From: Pinguiococcus pyrenoidosus
Lineage: Eukaryota; Sar; Pinguiophyceae; Pinguiochrysidales; Pinguiochrysidaceae
Direction of reading: 5' to 3'
DNA length: 64,000 nucleotides
NCBI GenBank assembly: GCA_019677205.1
Contig: JAAMXY010000373.1
Location: 63,262-127,261 of the forward strand
The notes under the pieces are model-generated. The model was not told the origin of the DNA, made no database searches, and saw only the letters and a list, made by a program, of their open reading frames with translations. Each line of letters opens with the position of its first letter. Within the stretch, counting starts at the first letter, position 1. Positions 10,956-22,535 of the stretch are shown piece after piece. Made by a program: the position numbers and the translations under genes.

Positions 10956-12009
10956 TCAAGTGCGCACTTCCACTTGCGTGCTGAAGTCGCTCCACCCGAT
11001 CTCGTTCTTCGCCCGCACCGCAAGATAGAAAGCGTTGTCCGGCAGCAGGCCTCGAAGCGTCACCGTCGTGCTTCTGGTCTGCTTCAGCGTCCACATCTCC
11101 TCCTCTGCGCAGCACGCAAAGAAGAGAAAGAGAGCGGCAAAGAGATAGGGAGAGAGGAGCGTGGAGAGCGTTTCGAAGTTAGACATCGCCCTTGCTCTGA
11201 CGCGCCATCACAGCGAAGGAAAGCAGGACACCTGCGTTGCGGTATCGAAGCTCGAACTGCGTGCCGGGAGGGAGCCAGTAGGACCGAAAGGCCGCCACGA
11301 TGCGACACCGCTTCGTCGGCTCCACCACTTCGACCACCTTGGTCTCCACCGGCATGCCCGGCCCGGCGTCAACCTCCTGTACGATCCGTCGGGAGACGTC
11401 CTCGAGACCCGCTTTGACCGTGACGGTCGGCTCCACTGGAGCCCTGGGCACTACAAGGCAGAAATCGAGATCAGAGTACCTTCAGGACTATGCGCCCTTT
11501 GGAAGGGTCAAGCTTGCCTTGGCCGGGCCGCCTCAGCATCTCTCTGATTTTGGCGGCGGCGTCGGCGTCGAAGTCGCATTGACCGACGACGTCCATGGGG
11601 GCCTGCTTGCAGTAACATCGAGTCGTCGGGCTGACGCCGCTCTCCAGCAGCCACTCCACCACTTTGACCTGGCCAAACGCCGCCGCTTTGGGGCGTCTCG
11701 TGAGATGGGGGACAGCCATCTCACGAGGCACTTTGTACCAAAAGTCAATTCCTTACCGATGTACAAGCTCGTGGCTTCTTGGAACTCGTACCAAAGGAGA
11801 CTCTCCCACTCCAGCTCCGGATGGCTCATACCCTTCGTGAAATGCTCGTGTACGCTCGCAGGATGCCTTTGGAAGATCAGTTGGGGGCTCATGTATCTGC
11901 CGGAGAGCTTTGGAAGTGGAGCTCACCTGGCGGCCACTTTCATGACGCCATCCACGTCGCCGTCGCGAAGCGCGCGGAAGAGCACCACGCGCCAGTGACT
12001 CGGCGCCAT
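10956..12009 (-). CDS. Small ankyrin / fibronectin type III domain protein
   Basis: A start at 12009 gives APSHWRVVLFRALRDGDVDG, a typical first ankyrin helix (ALRDGDVDGVMKVAA). The second exon (RYMSPQLIFQRHPASVHEHF) leads to an ankyrin-like exon with AAAFGQVKVVEWLLESGVSP and DFDADAAAKIREMLRRP. The last two exons form one fibronectin type III fold: QFELRYRNAEEEMWTLKQTR joins in phase to TTVTLRGLLPDNAFYLAVRA and ends KNEIGWSDFSTQVEVRT. Ankyrin plus FN3 suggests protein-protein interaction; the partner is unknown. The acceptor between the ankyrin and FN3 parts (near 11435) is a guess. Domain calls are fairly safe, exact junctions less so. Confidence 0.62.
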
Positions 12010-12485
12010 TGCGCCAAGGCTTGATGCACACCTTGATCTGCGCTCTTCTACACAACGCGAGGACTCGAACACGGAGATCCCTTTCCCCCAGAAGACCGCC
12101 AGAGCCAAAAGCAGAGTTCAGAGTTCAGAGAGGCCTTTTCGGAGGCAGAAATTCAGGAAGAAACGCAGAGGACGGGCATTCCCGGTGTCGCGCAAGGTGT
12201 CGAACCGGGCCTCCGAAGCCTCTCGCGTCATGCGGTAAAACTGCATGCAACCAACCCGGCGAGAGGATTGTCTTTGGATGGTGTTGGAAGAGGGGAGGAT
12301 TCCACGCATGCATGTAACGCACACATCAATCAAGCGAAAAGGGCAGCAGTCGTTCCTTTCAAGCGCTCGCTGCTTGTCTTTCCTGCCCATGCTTTGAGAG
12401 ACGCGCGCGCATGATGGAGATGGAGATGCAGAAGGAGGTCTTCCAACTCTGTTGCACTCCGCTTCTGGCTTGCAGCGGTCAAGCC
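12010..12485. other. Region between two minus-strand genes, no clear gene
   Basis: This stretch lies upstream of the ankyrin/FN3 gene and downstream of the TMEM209-like stop codon. A minus-strand frame at 12118-12390 is open but has no recognisable sequence; it could be 5' untranslated DNA or an unrecognised exon. Confidence 0.4.
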
Positions 12486-15227
12486 TCAGTCAGAGAACCG
12501 CACGTGCCTCTCCGGAGAGCTTCTGGACTCTCGCTCCCGATGCACCGGCGGAGCGCTGCGTGGCTGTTCCTCCTTCGGCTTGGTGATTGGCGGCAGAATG
12601 CCGTCGATGAACTTGTTAAAGTTGTGCCCCGCGATGTATCCCGTCTGCTCATAGACGACCAAGCAGAGACGTCAGCAGAGAGGAAGCCCCGTCGCCCACT
12701 CTGACATCGTCTGATTGCGCACCTTAAATCGCTTAATGGCGTGAATGAGCAGCATGATGGCGTGGACGGCATTGCGCCGTCCCGGCTCGACCTCCCACAC
12801 GGTGCCTCGGACGATCACCTAGGATGATGAAGAAAAAGGAGTGAGGCAAAGCCCCCAGGCTATTCCATTGCTCCTTGATGTCTCCGAATGAGGGAAGGGT
12901 TGATGATACCTTGTAGTGCGTTGGGTCCTGCCGCCACTGTAGAAGCATGATCTGGTCATTCAAGATCTCCGTATTCGGCGGCATGCCTAATTCGGTTGTG
13001 GGTACACCCGCTCGCGTCAGTGTTCACACTGTCAAGCTGACTTCCAAACAGTCGTGTGCTTCCCAGGTGGACGCACCCTCGAGAAGAAAGCGCCTCGTGA
13101 AGGGTCTATCCATGCGATTCGATCTTGGCAGCTGGGTGTCCAGGTAGGCGCAGAAGAGGTTCACCTGCGCAGCGCAAACAGGCAAACAGCTCAGCTTAGG
13201 CAAGCCGGTTATCGAAGAGATCTGTATCAGGATCCGCAGCTTACCAGGATGGTCGCGTCACTTGGCAGCGTGAGATTCGTGTCCAGTCTGCGGCGCTTTC
13301 GGCCGGCTGCGCCCAAGCCAGAGGCATTCTCCGCGCCATCTTCTCCTACGTTTCTCAACGGAGTTGCGTCAGCATAGAGCATGGAACACGTATCGTTGCG
13401 ACCCTGACAAACGCCTAAGATGAGCGCCCTAGGCATGTGTCTGATATTCACCTCTCGATTCTGCGACTGCAAAGGTGGCGGAGCTGAGCGAAAGGCTACG
13501 CAGGGAAGGGTCGTCGGCGAGGACGCAGAGCCTGGACACTGCATAGGCAATGCTGCCGGACGCTCCAGCAACCTGACGACAGCCTTGCACCGTTACGAGC
13601 AGCGAGGGGGATGGAAGCTTCACTGCGGAGAAGCCTACCTGTCTCGCAATCTCTACCATGTTCACGTAGTGATCCAAGAGGTTCAAGCTGACGCGGCCGG
13701 ACAGGTCTCCCGTGGTCGATCGATTGGCCCACTTGCTGACGCGACTTGCGTCGATAAAAACCTTGCGTGACACGTCAACATACAGGTTCTCAAGTGACGG
13801 AAAGATTATGAAACGTACCGTAAAAGCTTGTAGACTGGCCTGGTGACTATTGCAGGCGTTGATGATGCCCTCCATGGAGACGTTGAGCTCGGCTCGCCCC
13901 CCCGGGACCTTTGCGTGACCAGTGATACTTTCAGTAAGTTCTGTTCTGTTTTCGTTCATCGACTCTCCACGAAATGATACGATACGTTGCATCCTACCTT
14001 GAAGCAAGGTTGCCGCAGGCGGGAGTGGTTCAGTAGCAATGGATCCACATTCCGCTGCGCAAGCGCCGCGACCACGCCTCGGTACTCGCGGACCCAGTCC
14101 TCCAGCAACGACTGCAGGAAGCGCTTCGTGTTGTCCGCAGCCTTTGGGATAGAGTTGGCTGACCGCCCAAGCTTTCCACCACTGGATTTGCGCCTCTTAC
14201 TTGATGCAGACGGCGGTCCAAGCCCTGCTCCTTGAGCAGCTGCGCCGCCGCCACTTCCACCGCATCGGCTTTGCCGGGCTGGCTGACGTCGAAGCCGAGG
14301 CCCAGCACCACGGCAGCATCTTTCTTGCGATTGGCCATCTCCGCCGAACTGACCTAAGCGGAAGGGTGAGGCTTCTGCAGCTTCTTCGCACCCGTCAACA
14401 GCTTCGCGCACCTCGTACGTCGCCGGCGTCGCCAAGGCCGGGCCGAAGACGCCTGCGGTATTGCTCGGAAGAGCCACCGGAGACGCACCAAAGGAGCCTC
14501 CTAGGCCAGCGTAAGCACCCGAGACTCGCTCAGAGGCTCCACCATGAGTGGATGGTATCTCCAGGCTGGCCTCGTAGTCCGCCACAATGCGCTGGATGGT
14601 GCCTGGGCTCCTCTTCGCCGATGCTGTACTGGTAGTGGTGGGTCTGGTCTTCTTCGTGGTGCTCCGCAGCACTCTCTCGGCACTTCCGCTCTTTCCGCGA
14701 GGGAATGGGGTGCGCGCCAGACCGCGCAACTCGTAGGGAGAGCTCCGCAGCGCTTCCGAGGCCTTCGCTTCGTCGTTCTTGCTATCTTTTCCGCGCTTCC
14801 TCGAGTCTTTTTCGCTCTTCGCGCCCGCCTTGGAGCCGGAGCTCAGGGTCACTTGGGAAGTTAACCCGAGAAGTCGTCTCTCTGTGGCTGACAACTTGAT
14901 ATCGTCGCCTCTGGAGCCAAAGAGGCCCTGAAGAGAGAGTAAAACTCGGATTATCAAGCGAAAAAAACACAGAAAAACGCACTTTTTCGGCGAGCTTCGC
15001 GCAGATACCTGAAAGATCCCAACTGCGGACGCAGCAGCGCCAACGACGCACAGCCCGAACGCCACTCTCCACCAGCCCTGTGGGTCTTCCACGACAAAAG
15101 GCGCCAAAAGCAGTGCAAAACCGGTGAGCAAGACCGCCCAGAACCAGTTCTCGTCCGCATTGGAGCTTCTGCGGCGCTGCAGCTCTCGCGCCGCAAGGAT
15201 GGGCGCCAGACTGGTCGGGTCGCTCAT
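12486..15227 (-). CDS. TMEM209: TMEM209-like nuclear-envelope membrane protein
   Basis: The first exon (15227-15009) has two membrane helices (FWAVLLTGFALLLAPFVV and WWRVAFGLCVVGAAASAVGI), as in TMEM209 (Pfam CYB561N). After a long serine/lysine-rich linker (14927 to about 14410) come conserved C-terminal exons: ADNTKRFLQSLLEDWVREYR, the block GRKRRRLDTNLTLPSDATIL, FCAYLDTQLP, NTEILNDQIMLLQWRQDPTH, GTVWEVEPGRRNAVHAIMLL and GYIAGHNFNKFIDGIL, which correspond in order to the human protein. The tail ends ERHVRFSD. Human TMEM209 associates with nuclear pore proteins. At least nine exons are needed; internal borders between 13400 and 14000 are approximate. The 3' end is set by the TGA at 12486-12488. 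Confidence 0.8.
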
Positions 15228-15674
15228 CGCGGGCGTACTTAAACCCGCAGTCAGGGTTTTGGCGGGAAATCCAGCGGTTCAAAATGACAGACGGAAAGGC
15301 GGAGGCGGACAGAGATCGGCGGTCTGGTATTCGCCTTCTCTTCTCTGCCATTCCATATTTGTATATTATTTTATAGTATACAATCACGTCAGAAGTATGT
15401 AGAGTACCAACATTCCCGCAATCTTCGGATTTCAGGATTTCAGATCTGGCAGGATTTCCCGTAGTTGTTCACCTTGACGGAAACTGGTCTTCGCGCCACC
15501 TCAGAGAAAACACCTGTTTAATCCCCCGCCACTGCGGATTTCGCGTTTATTCACGCTTTACAACGGCGAAGCTAGCGCCCCTCTCGCCGCGCTTGTATTT
15601 TCCTGGGAATACCTCGTAGCAAAATTGGGGGGTTTTCGCGCGGAAATAGGCCGAGATTCGCCGGATTTGGCCCT
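15228..15674. promoter_or_regulatory. Divergent 5' region between TMEM209-like and plastid-protein genes
   Basis: A 447-bp gap between opposite start codons. It contains an AT-rich block at 15350-15385 (TATTTGTATATTATTTTATA). No gene is visible. Confidence 0.5.
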
Positions 15675-16488
15675 ATGTCCGGCTTTTTTGCTCTGTTTTT
15701 CGCGCTTTTGGCGGTCAGCGCCAATGGGTTTTGCGCTCCGCCGCGCGCGATCGTGTCTCCCGTCGTGAGAGTGACCCGTCCTGCGCTGGGGCTGCGCGCG
15801 ATGGCCGGGGAGGGCTGGGATGGCGAGAATGAAGACGACTTGAGCGACGAGATGGAGGTGCAGAAGAAGAAAGGCCGCGGTGAGTCGTCGCTTTGCGCAC
15901 TTGTCGGGGTTTCCAGTTGAGGGGCGAAGGCCGTGGAAATGGTGTGATGCGAAAATGCAAAAAAAACTGGCGAAATCCCGGGCTTTTCGCCGGAGAAATC
16001 AAGCAAAATGCGGCCCCAAAAGGCACCAAACGAGCCTGAAGCAATGGCTGATGATCCGCCAGAATATGCATCGTTTGATGCCAACTCTCCGCTCTCGAGC
16101 GTAGTTACGGAGTCGAGAGAGAAGCTCGTTGTGGTGCGGATCTGACGCTTCGATCTCAACTCCCGTTGCCTCTTTCCTGGCAGGCTGGAAGGCTCCGAAG
16201 AAAGCCAAGGACCGCCGAGACCAGTTGCCTTTCGACGTGTTCGACATTACACCGCCGACGAAGATGCTGGGAAGTTTCCGCTTGCACCCGCATACCAACT
16301 GCGGAGACCTGCTGACGTACAACGACGAGTCGTTCCTGGTGCGGAGAGTGGCATGCAACTACAAGTACTCGAGAGGGGCGCTGCGCATGTTCAAGAAGAC
16401 GGCGCATGTGGTGGAGCTGAACCGGGCCTTTCAGGAGCGCAGCTTGGAGAGGCTCAAGAACCTGGAGCCGGGCGAGCCGGCCTCTTGA
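15675..16488 (+). CDS. Plastid-targeted conserved protein, unknown function
   Basis: Two exons (15675-15879 and 16184-16488) give 169 residues. The N terminus is a bipartite plastid signal: a hydrophobic signal peptide (SGFFALFFALLAVSA) followed directly by NGFCAPPRAIVSPVVRVTRP, where the phenylalanine sits at the predicted ASAFAP-type cleavage site and the next residues are basic and serine/proline-rich. The mature part holds one compact conserved block, PHTNCGDLLTYNDESFLVRR followed by ACNYKYSRGALRMFKKTAHV, which resembles small single-domain proteins of cyanobacteria and plant plastids with the pattern GDxxxYxxxxFxVxxxxxxYKY. I know no function for that domain. The divergent neighbour is the TMEM209-like gene. 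Confidence 0.72.
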
Positions 16489-16739
16489 TAGCGTAGAGAT
16501 AGACGCGATGTCCGCCTGCGTCTCTTGGTGTAGACAGCTGATCCGGAACAATTTTGAGGAGGCGCGGGACATCGGAACCGAAGGAATGGCTTGCATCTGC
16601 CTCCTGGGTGGCGTCATCGTCTCCTTGCTGTGCTGCGCTCTCGGTCGTCTGTCTCACGTGGGTCGAGGCTGTGCGCCTCATCTTCCTATTCGGCGCTGCG
16701 GTCTGCTGGACTAGTTGGGATGGAGCGGCGGCGGTGAAG

Positions 16740-17985
16740 TCACCGCAGGTTGAACGGGTCTCCCTCGTAGTAGTTGTTGCCGCTGGCGAACGCCGTAAAC
16801 GGAGACACAGGAGTCGGCGCCCTACGCGGCGCTGCCACCCGCTCGACTCCAAGTGCGTCTCGAAAGGACATGCGCTCTCCAGGCACCGGGGGCCGCCCGT
16901 CGGCCTCGACGGCCATCTGGCTCAGGTCCTGCGGCGTCACGCAAAGCATGAGAGCGGCGCCACAGAAACCCGTTTGGTGTCCTTTTCCACTCCAAAAACA
17001 GAGCAGAAACTGCAGATGACAACGCGAAGAAAAGAAATGGAAGGGGGGAGGGGGGGACGAGAGACGCACCTTCGCAAGAACAGGTCGACCAGGACACGCG
17101 TCAACGCCGGCGTCGGTCACACTCACGCTCATTGCGTCTCCAAGCTGCGGCGCCGCCGGCGGAGTCTGGTCTTCTCGCGGCGGTTCCGCCACGCGACTCC
17201 GCACTTTGGGTCTGCGACGTCTCTGCCGAGGCGCCACCTCCACATCCTCTTGAACAGAGCTCTCCGCGTTGCCCAGATCGAAGTTGAGCGCCTCTACGGC
17301 GTCCATATTCCGGCGTCTCCTTCGGAATTCTCGCGCAGTTCAGCACCAAAACGCTCAGCTCCACTTCTGTTCGATAGCGGTACCTCTCTGGCGGCAAGTC
17401 GACGCCTTTGGGGATCTGACTATTCTCGGACACGTTGCGCTTAAACCTGCAAAGTGCGGCGTTAAAGAGCGGCTTGGGCAAAAACCACCGAAAAATCGCG
17501 TTTGAAAGCGCGCACCGAGGACTCTCCGGCGCGTCCTCCTCCTCTTCAGCCGCAGACGCCGCTTGCGCCGCTTCGGCGGTCGGAGAGTCGTCTTCGGAGC
17601 TGTGGCGCGGCGCTGTGAGCTCGATCAGCTGATCCGTGAAAGAAGGCGCGCGCGCACCTGAGCCGCTCGCGAGCGCCTCGCAGCGCCAGCTGCGCCCTTC
17701 CGGTGGGACGCCTGGTGCGCTGCATGTCGGACAGGGCCACAGCGCCGAGCGGCGGCGCAAAGTTCGGCGGGTGTTGCGAACTGCCGCAAACTGAACGCGC
17801 GCAGAAGGGTTCTTATTTGGATATATCATGGCATCCCTAACATCAGAATTCGGGATCCACCAGTCACAATCGCGAGAGGGGGCAGATTCTTGGTCCTTAT
17901 GAACCTTTGTTTCAGGTTGTATAAGCCGCCGCTTAAGGATCTTGTCAGCGCCGCCGGCGCTGCGCCACAGATGTCTTCGTCGCAT
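16740..17985 (-). CDS. Unrecognised protein, four or five exons
   Basis: The exon chain is supported by matching phases: an exon ending at 17516 (APSFTDQLIELTAPRH, then a run of acidic and alanine residues), 17446-17384 (FKRNVSENSQIPKGVDLPPE), 17319 to about 17070 (RRRNMDAVEALNFDLGN, QRRRRPKVRSR) and about 16935-16740 (DLSQMAVEADGRPPVPGERM, ending NNYYEGDPFNLR). The two inner introns are 69 and 64 nt. The 5' end is uncertain: the first ATG in the open frame is at 17985, giving MRRRHLWRSAGGADK and a CPTC pair, but a later start is possible. No domain is recognised. The composition (acidic stretch, basic RRRRPKVRSR patch) would fit a nuclear protein. Confidence 0.45.
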
Positions 17986-18451
17986 GTTTCAAATTTCTGA
18001 ACGCATACCTTCTCTACGTTGATCACAAAGAATTCTCTCTCACAAGTTTTGGGGTTTTTTTTGGTGGTGCCACATCAGACCCCATCCGTGGCGCGATGGG
18101 AATGATGACGCATAGGTACCTCTCTCTCTCCGTCTCGGCTCTTCTCCCGCACATCTCCAACTTTCTCCAAAACGCGGTTGAGATCTCCGACCAGTTGCCG
18201 AAGGTGATGTGCAGCGCCCAAGTCCGGCCTCCTTCAAGAAGAAGCGGGGGACTCAAGTCTGTCTCCGCGGCGTTGGAGCGTCGGCGTCGACCGAAGCAGA
18301 CAACGCTTTGGGACCAAGTCCCCGGTCGCCGGGATCTCGTCAGTGGGCAAAAATTGTCTTGCGACGACCCTCCACGTCTTCGCGACTCTTCAGAGCTTTG
18401 CGCCACCTGGGCCACATCGGACTACGCAACGGTCGATCGCTGGCCGCACTG
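17986..18451 (-). other. Possible extra exons, unresolved
   Basis: A minus-strand frame at about 18115-18275 reads LEGGRTWALHITFGNWSEIS then TAFWRKLEMCGRR and stops at a GTACC donor-like site. It looks like real protein and could belong to the gene at 16740-17985 or to a separate small gene. I could not connect it to a start codon or to neighbours. Confidence 0.3.
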
Positions 18452-20103
18452 CTACGTAGCGGCTGCCCTTGAGGTCCTTGAGTGATTGCAGGGTGGAGAA
18501 CAAAAGCAAGTGAAGTTTGCCGAGGGCATGATTCCTGGTTCCATCGCCACCACCTTCGCCAACGCTTTTCCTGTGCCTGGCGCTGGTGGCCTATCTCCGC
18601 ACACATTTGAAGATGAAGCGGTTCCCTCTACTTTTCGACATCGCTTCCTATTCCTTTCGATTTCGCTGTACCACCGACGACCAGCGGATCTGCCCATCTT
18701 CTCCCTACGAGCCGCCGTAAGCACATGGTCTCGGGCGTATGAAGAGAGAATGACGAGACGCACCTCTGCCTCCAGGATGGCCTGCAGCACCGCGAAGCGG
18801 TCGGTCCGGGACGCAGCCACGTCCTGCTGCGAAGTCTCTTGCGGCGCCCCGGCTTCGCTCTCGCTTTGCGACTTGGGCTCGGACACGCCGCTCTCGCTTT
18901 CCGGCTCCTGGCTGCCCGAAGTACTGTCGTCTTGTGATGTCAGACGCTCCGCAGCCGGCATTTTAAGGCCGTCCACCGGGTTGGCCTCTTCGGCGGTGGC
19001 GTTTGGGTAGGACCTCGTAGGCGACTCGTGCGGTTTGGCGTCGGCGGCGGAAGTCGAGGTGTTGCTGCTGTGGAGATGCGACGTCGGTCTCGAGCGGTCC
19101 CGAGCCGTCGCTAGCAACACGGGAGGATACATGGTTCTTTGGCGCTTGCGAAGTTGTACCGCCTCGGATGTCGCTTTGCGAGGAAGCAGGCTTGTCTCCA
19201 GCTCGGCGGTGGAGCGCTGCAGCTCCAAGCTCCCGTCGGACGCGCTTCTTTGCGGCGGCGGTGGCAAGCTGTGCCAGCGCTGCCTGGGGCCGTAGGGCCG
19301 AAAGGCGCCGTGATCCTCCAGCGGGATTCCGAGCTCCGCTTGCGACCGGGGACCGTAGTAGAGCGGCGGTATAGCTCCGGTCTCTCGCGCTCGATTCCAA
19401 GTGCCTGCGTTTCCTGGTCGGTCTGCAAGAGAAGAGTGAGGGTTGATACATCATTCAAGTCGAAGAGATAGGTACCATCGGACTTCAGGCGCTCCCCTCG
19501 CCGAGGCATAGCAAGGGCCCGCAGTGGCGTCTCGATGCCGATGAAGAACATCAGCGCCTCTTCCGCAGCGCGATCGATTCCCTGTACCCAAACCTCGTCA
19601 GGTAGCCTCCAAGACGTCGACATGCCTTGGTAGTCGAGGTCGTACCGAAGAGAACGCATCTGGCGGCTGACGCGCGCGCTCGCGTAACGCGTGGTCAAAA
19701 GAGTCCATGACGCCCTGAAAAGCGTCTAAGAACAGCTGCGTCGCGAGAGGCTTTTCATTTGACTTTCCGCTCCAGAACGTCGACACTTCAACTTCGTCTC
19801 CTACCTCTTTCCAGCTGGAGAAGCTCGCGCCGTCGGCGGCTGCACTCGGAAGTGTCCAGCGATTCGCGGCACTGGTCATGTGGTGTCCATGCAAAGGTCT
19901 ACGAATGACAAGTGAGCTGGTGAACATCCGACGACGCAAAGTGGCCTAGCGGCTTACTCCGACGGCGTGTCCGGGATACTCCAGCGCTCCATCGGCCGCG
20001 TGGGGGGATGGCGTCTCATATCGACCTGCGGCGGGATCAAGTGGTCCCCAGGGGATCGGGTGAAAAGCCAGTTGGGTCCAGACGAAGCCAGTTGAGGCTT
20101 CAT
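18452..20103 (-). CDS. Unknown protein, paralogue A of a local divergent pair
   Basis: A start at 20103 gives MKPQLASSGPNWLFTRSPGD. The exon continues after a GTAAG intron with EPLHGHHMTSAANRWTLP and LFLDAFQGVMDSFDHALRER, then, after another intron, GIDRAAEEALMFFIGIETPL. A long tail follows (PLYYGPRSQAELGIPLEDHG, PPPPQRSASDG, many serines and glutamates). Two blocks align with the gene at 21581-22924: SFDHALRERARQ with SFDQGLGQRARQ, and AAEEALMFFIGIETPLRAL with AAEECLVFFVGIEPSLRAL. Intron positions around the second block also agree (SSG and SGS after a phase-0 junction). No named family is recognised. The 3' end is uncertain: the open frame runs to the TAG at 18452, but an intron after LQAILEAE is possible. 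Confidence 0.55.
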
Positions 20104-21580
20104 GGACTCGTAGACACGCGGCTGGCGAGTCGAGATGCTGTACTAATGGGCCGTAGGACTCTCGCACGAAAAGGGCCGTCGACAACACTCGATTGACCGA
20201 CAATTGTCTTCCATAAGGTCATGATGAAGAATGCATGAGATATTATATGATAATTATGGACTCGTTGAAATAAAAAAACGATGATCTGAAAAACAACTCT
20301 CCTGAAGATGAGCTATTGACAGCAACAGGAGTAATTTTGCTCCCGTCTCCTGGAGAAGTGCTTGAGCTATGCTAGACGACCGTAAAAAGGATCTCGGGAA
20401 TGTGGGTGAAAGCATTTGAAGGGCCGCTCGGTTCCGACGCGTCCAGGTGGCCTCGGCGAGGGCGGCAGTCATTGGTGCGCAAGCAAACGTGCAGCGTGGA
20501 TCATACTGGATCGCAGCTCGACACCGCGGCACAATCCATGCAAGGCCTCCACGTGGACTAGACCAAGTTGCCGGCTCTATAGCTCGTGATCATGGTTGTT
20601 GTCTGAGTTCAACCTCGGGAGGTTCGTTGCACAGCGACTCCAACTGTACATGACGGGCAACCAGAGAATGATCAAATGGATTTCTCCTGCAATATCAACC
20701 CAGCAATTCTGGTTCAGTATCTCACCCGTTCTACGTCATCATATCGGTCGATCGAGGGACTCACAAAAAAGGCTTTGCACACCTCGAGCATCTTGGCCAA
20801 CATGCACTTGATTCTGTTGCGGCTAAGCTTGAAATCATTCACAGCTGAAACTACCGGCTCCAGACCTGCCTTGCTTGTCGTAGCTAGGCAGAGCAAGCAA
20901 GTTGCCTCTCCGCCCCGTGGTTCACCTCGACTGCATTTTTGCAAGCCGTTCACGCTTTTTGGCATTTAGCAGCGCTCTTGCAAGTCCTTGCATGAGGAGC
21001 TGTATACGAACATGCTCTACGCACTTTGCGGAGCCTTGCAGAGCGTGCATCCCACAACAGCACTGGGCGGGAGTGCGCCGCCGTCTATGTCATCCAGCTC
21101 TTGCTTCGACAGAACAGAGAAGTATCCTCCCACCACGAATCGACACTAGCGTGTTGTTGTGGCGCTTCGCCAGTCACTCTGCACTGTACCAGGGATGGCA
21201 CGCCTTCAAGAGGAATCCGGCACATGGACACGTTTTGCTGTACAAGAAGCATCTTTGCGGGTGAGGAGCTTTCCCATTCCGCGCCACGTCGACAAAGGCA
21301 AATCATCACAACAAGGCAAACAGCAGCTTTTCTCCCTTGATCAGGGATTCCCGTCTTCCCGTGATCGCAGATGGGGCAGCTTGCCCGGGTCCAGCTGGAT
21401 ATCATAGGTCCCCCAGCTTCGCTTCTATCTTCCCGTGCTTTGCTTCACGTCGGAAGAGCCAAGTTTCTGCCTCGCCATTGGTCCGAGAACGCCGCACGGG
21501 CACGAAGAGCTGGCGTCACCTACGCAGCATTGTACTGAAATTCACCCAGACTCCCGTCGTGTCGACGCCGCGAATCCGCG
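20104..21580. other. Region between the paralogues with unresolved coding traces
   Basis: This 1.5-kb stretch separates the two divergent paralogues. It is more AT-rich at 20220-20290. Minus-strand frames at 20254-20532, 20714-20965 (FKLSRNRIKCMLAKMLEVCK) and 21030-21405 look partly protein-like. At 21030-21200 the frames join over a short intron, giving IPLEGVPSL plus CRFVVGGYFSVLSKQELDDI and a CTLC pair before the stop. I cannot assemble a complete gene. A decayed or very divergent minus-strand gene is the likeliest reading. Confidence 0.35.
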
Positions 21581-22501
21581 ATGTCCAACCCCACGCACTT
21601 TCCCGAAAACCACGGCCCGCCAGAGACTCATAATGGCTCGAACGCCTGGGGTCCGCCGGATGCGGCGCAGTACTCGTGAGTCGGGAGATACAGAACTTTG
21701 GAGAGATGAAGAGGCGCGAGAGGCTTCGCGAGAGTAACACTGCGATGCGTCGCACATGTCCTCTTCTGTAGCGCAAGTGTGGCGGAAGGACCTGCGCATC
21801 GGCACGCCACTCAGCAGCAGATCTGGCAGGCGCAGGGAGCACCGTTTACCGGACACCGTGCTTTGGACTGGAGACAGGTGGGCTTCACAACCGGAAGAAA
21901 CGCATCCTGTCGACGCCGCTGAAGCTTCGCGTCGACGCAGGACTTCTTGGGCTCTTACGACATCTTCATGAACTCCTTCGACCAAGGGCTCGGCCAGAGA
22001 GCCCGACAGGCGTCGAACCCGAATCTGTCGGTACGTACCAGAGCTCTTAAGCTTCGTAGAGAGCCGAAGGCCACTCAGCAAGTCGGGCGTACGTAAGGGC
22101 TCCATGCAAGCGGCGGAGGAGTGCCTGGTGTTCTTCGTGGGTATCGAGCCCAGTCTCCGCGCTCTGCGGCGGCGGGTTCAGTACTTGCGCAGCACGGACA
22201 CGCAACGTAAGTTGTTCTTCTGGACGTGCGACTCTTCAGGACACGCCCGCTCATCTTTGGCTTCCGATTGGGATCCGAAACGCCAACGAACATCGCGACG
22301 TCGACAGCGCCGTCCATGGATCCCCGAATGTATCAGGCTCTTCCTCAACCACCAGCACCAGGACCAGGCTGGACGCTTCCTCAAGAAGACCTGCACCTAG
22401 TTAGTCTTCGCCAGCAACCGGGATCGACCATCGACCCTCGCGCTGCTCACGACCTTCGGCCTCCGATGCCGAGCGCGTGGCCTCCACGGCTAGACATTGC
22501 C

Positions 22502-22535
<34 letters not shown>

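Noticed and set aside
16508-16714. Short plus-strand frame with a hydrophobic segment (GMACICLLGGVIVSLLCCAL)
   Set aside because: It lies between two converging genes, has no homologue that I recognise and could be 3' untranslated DNA.
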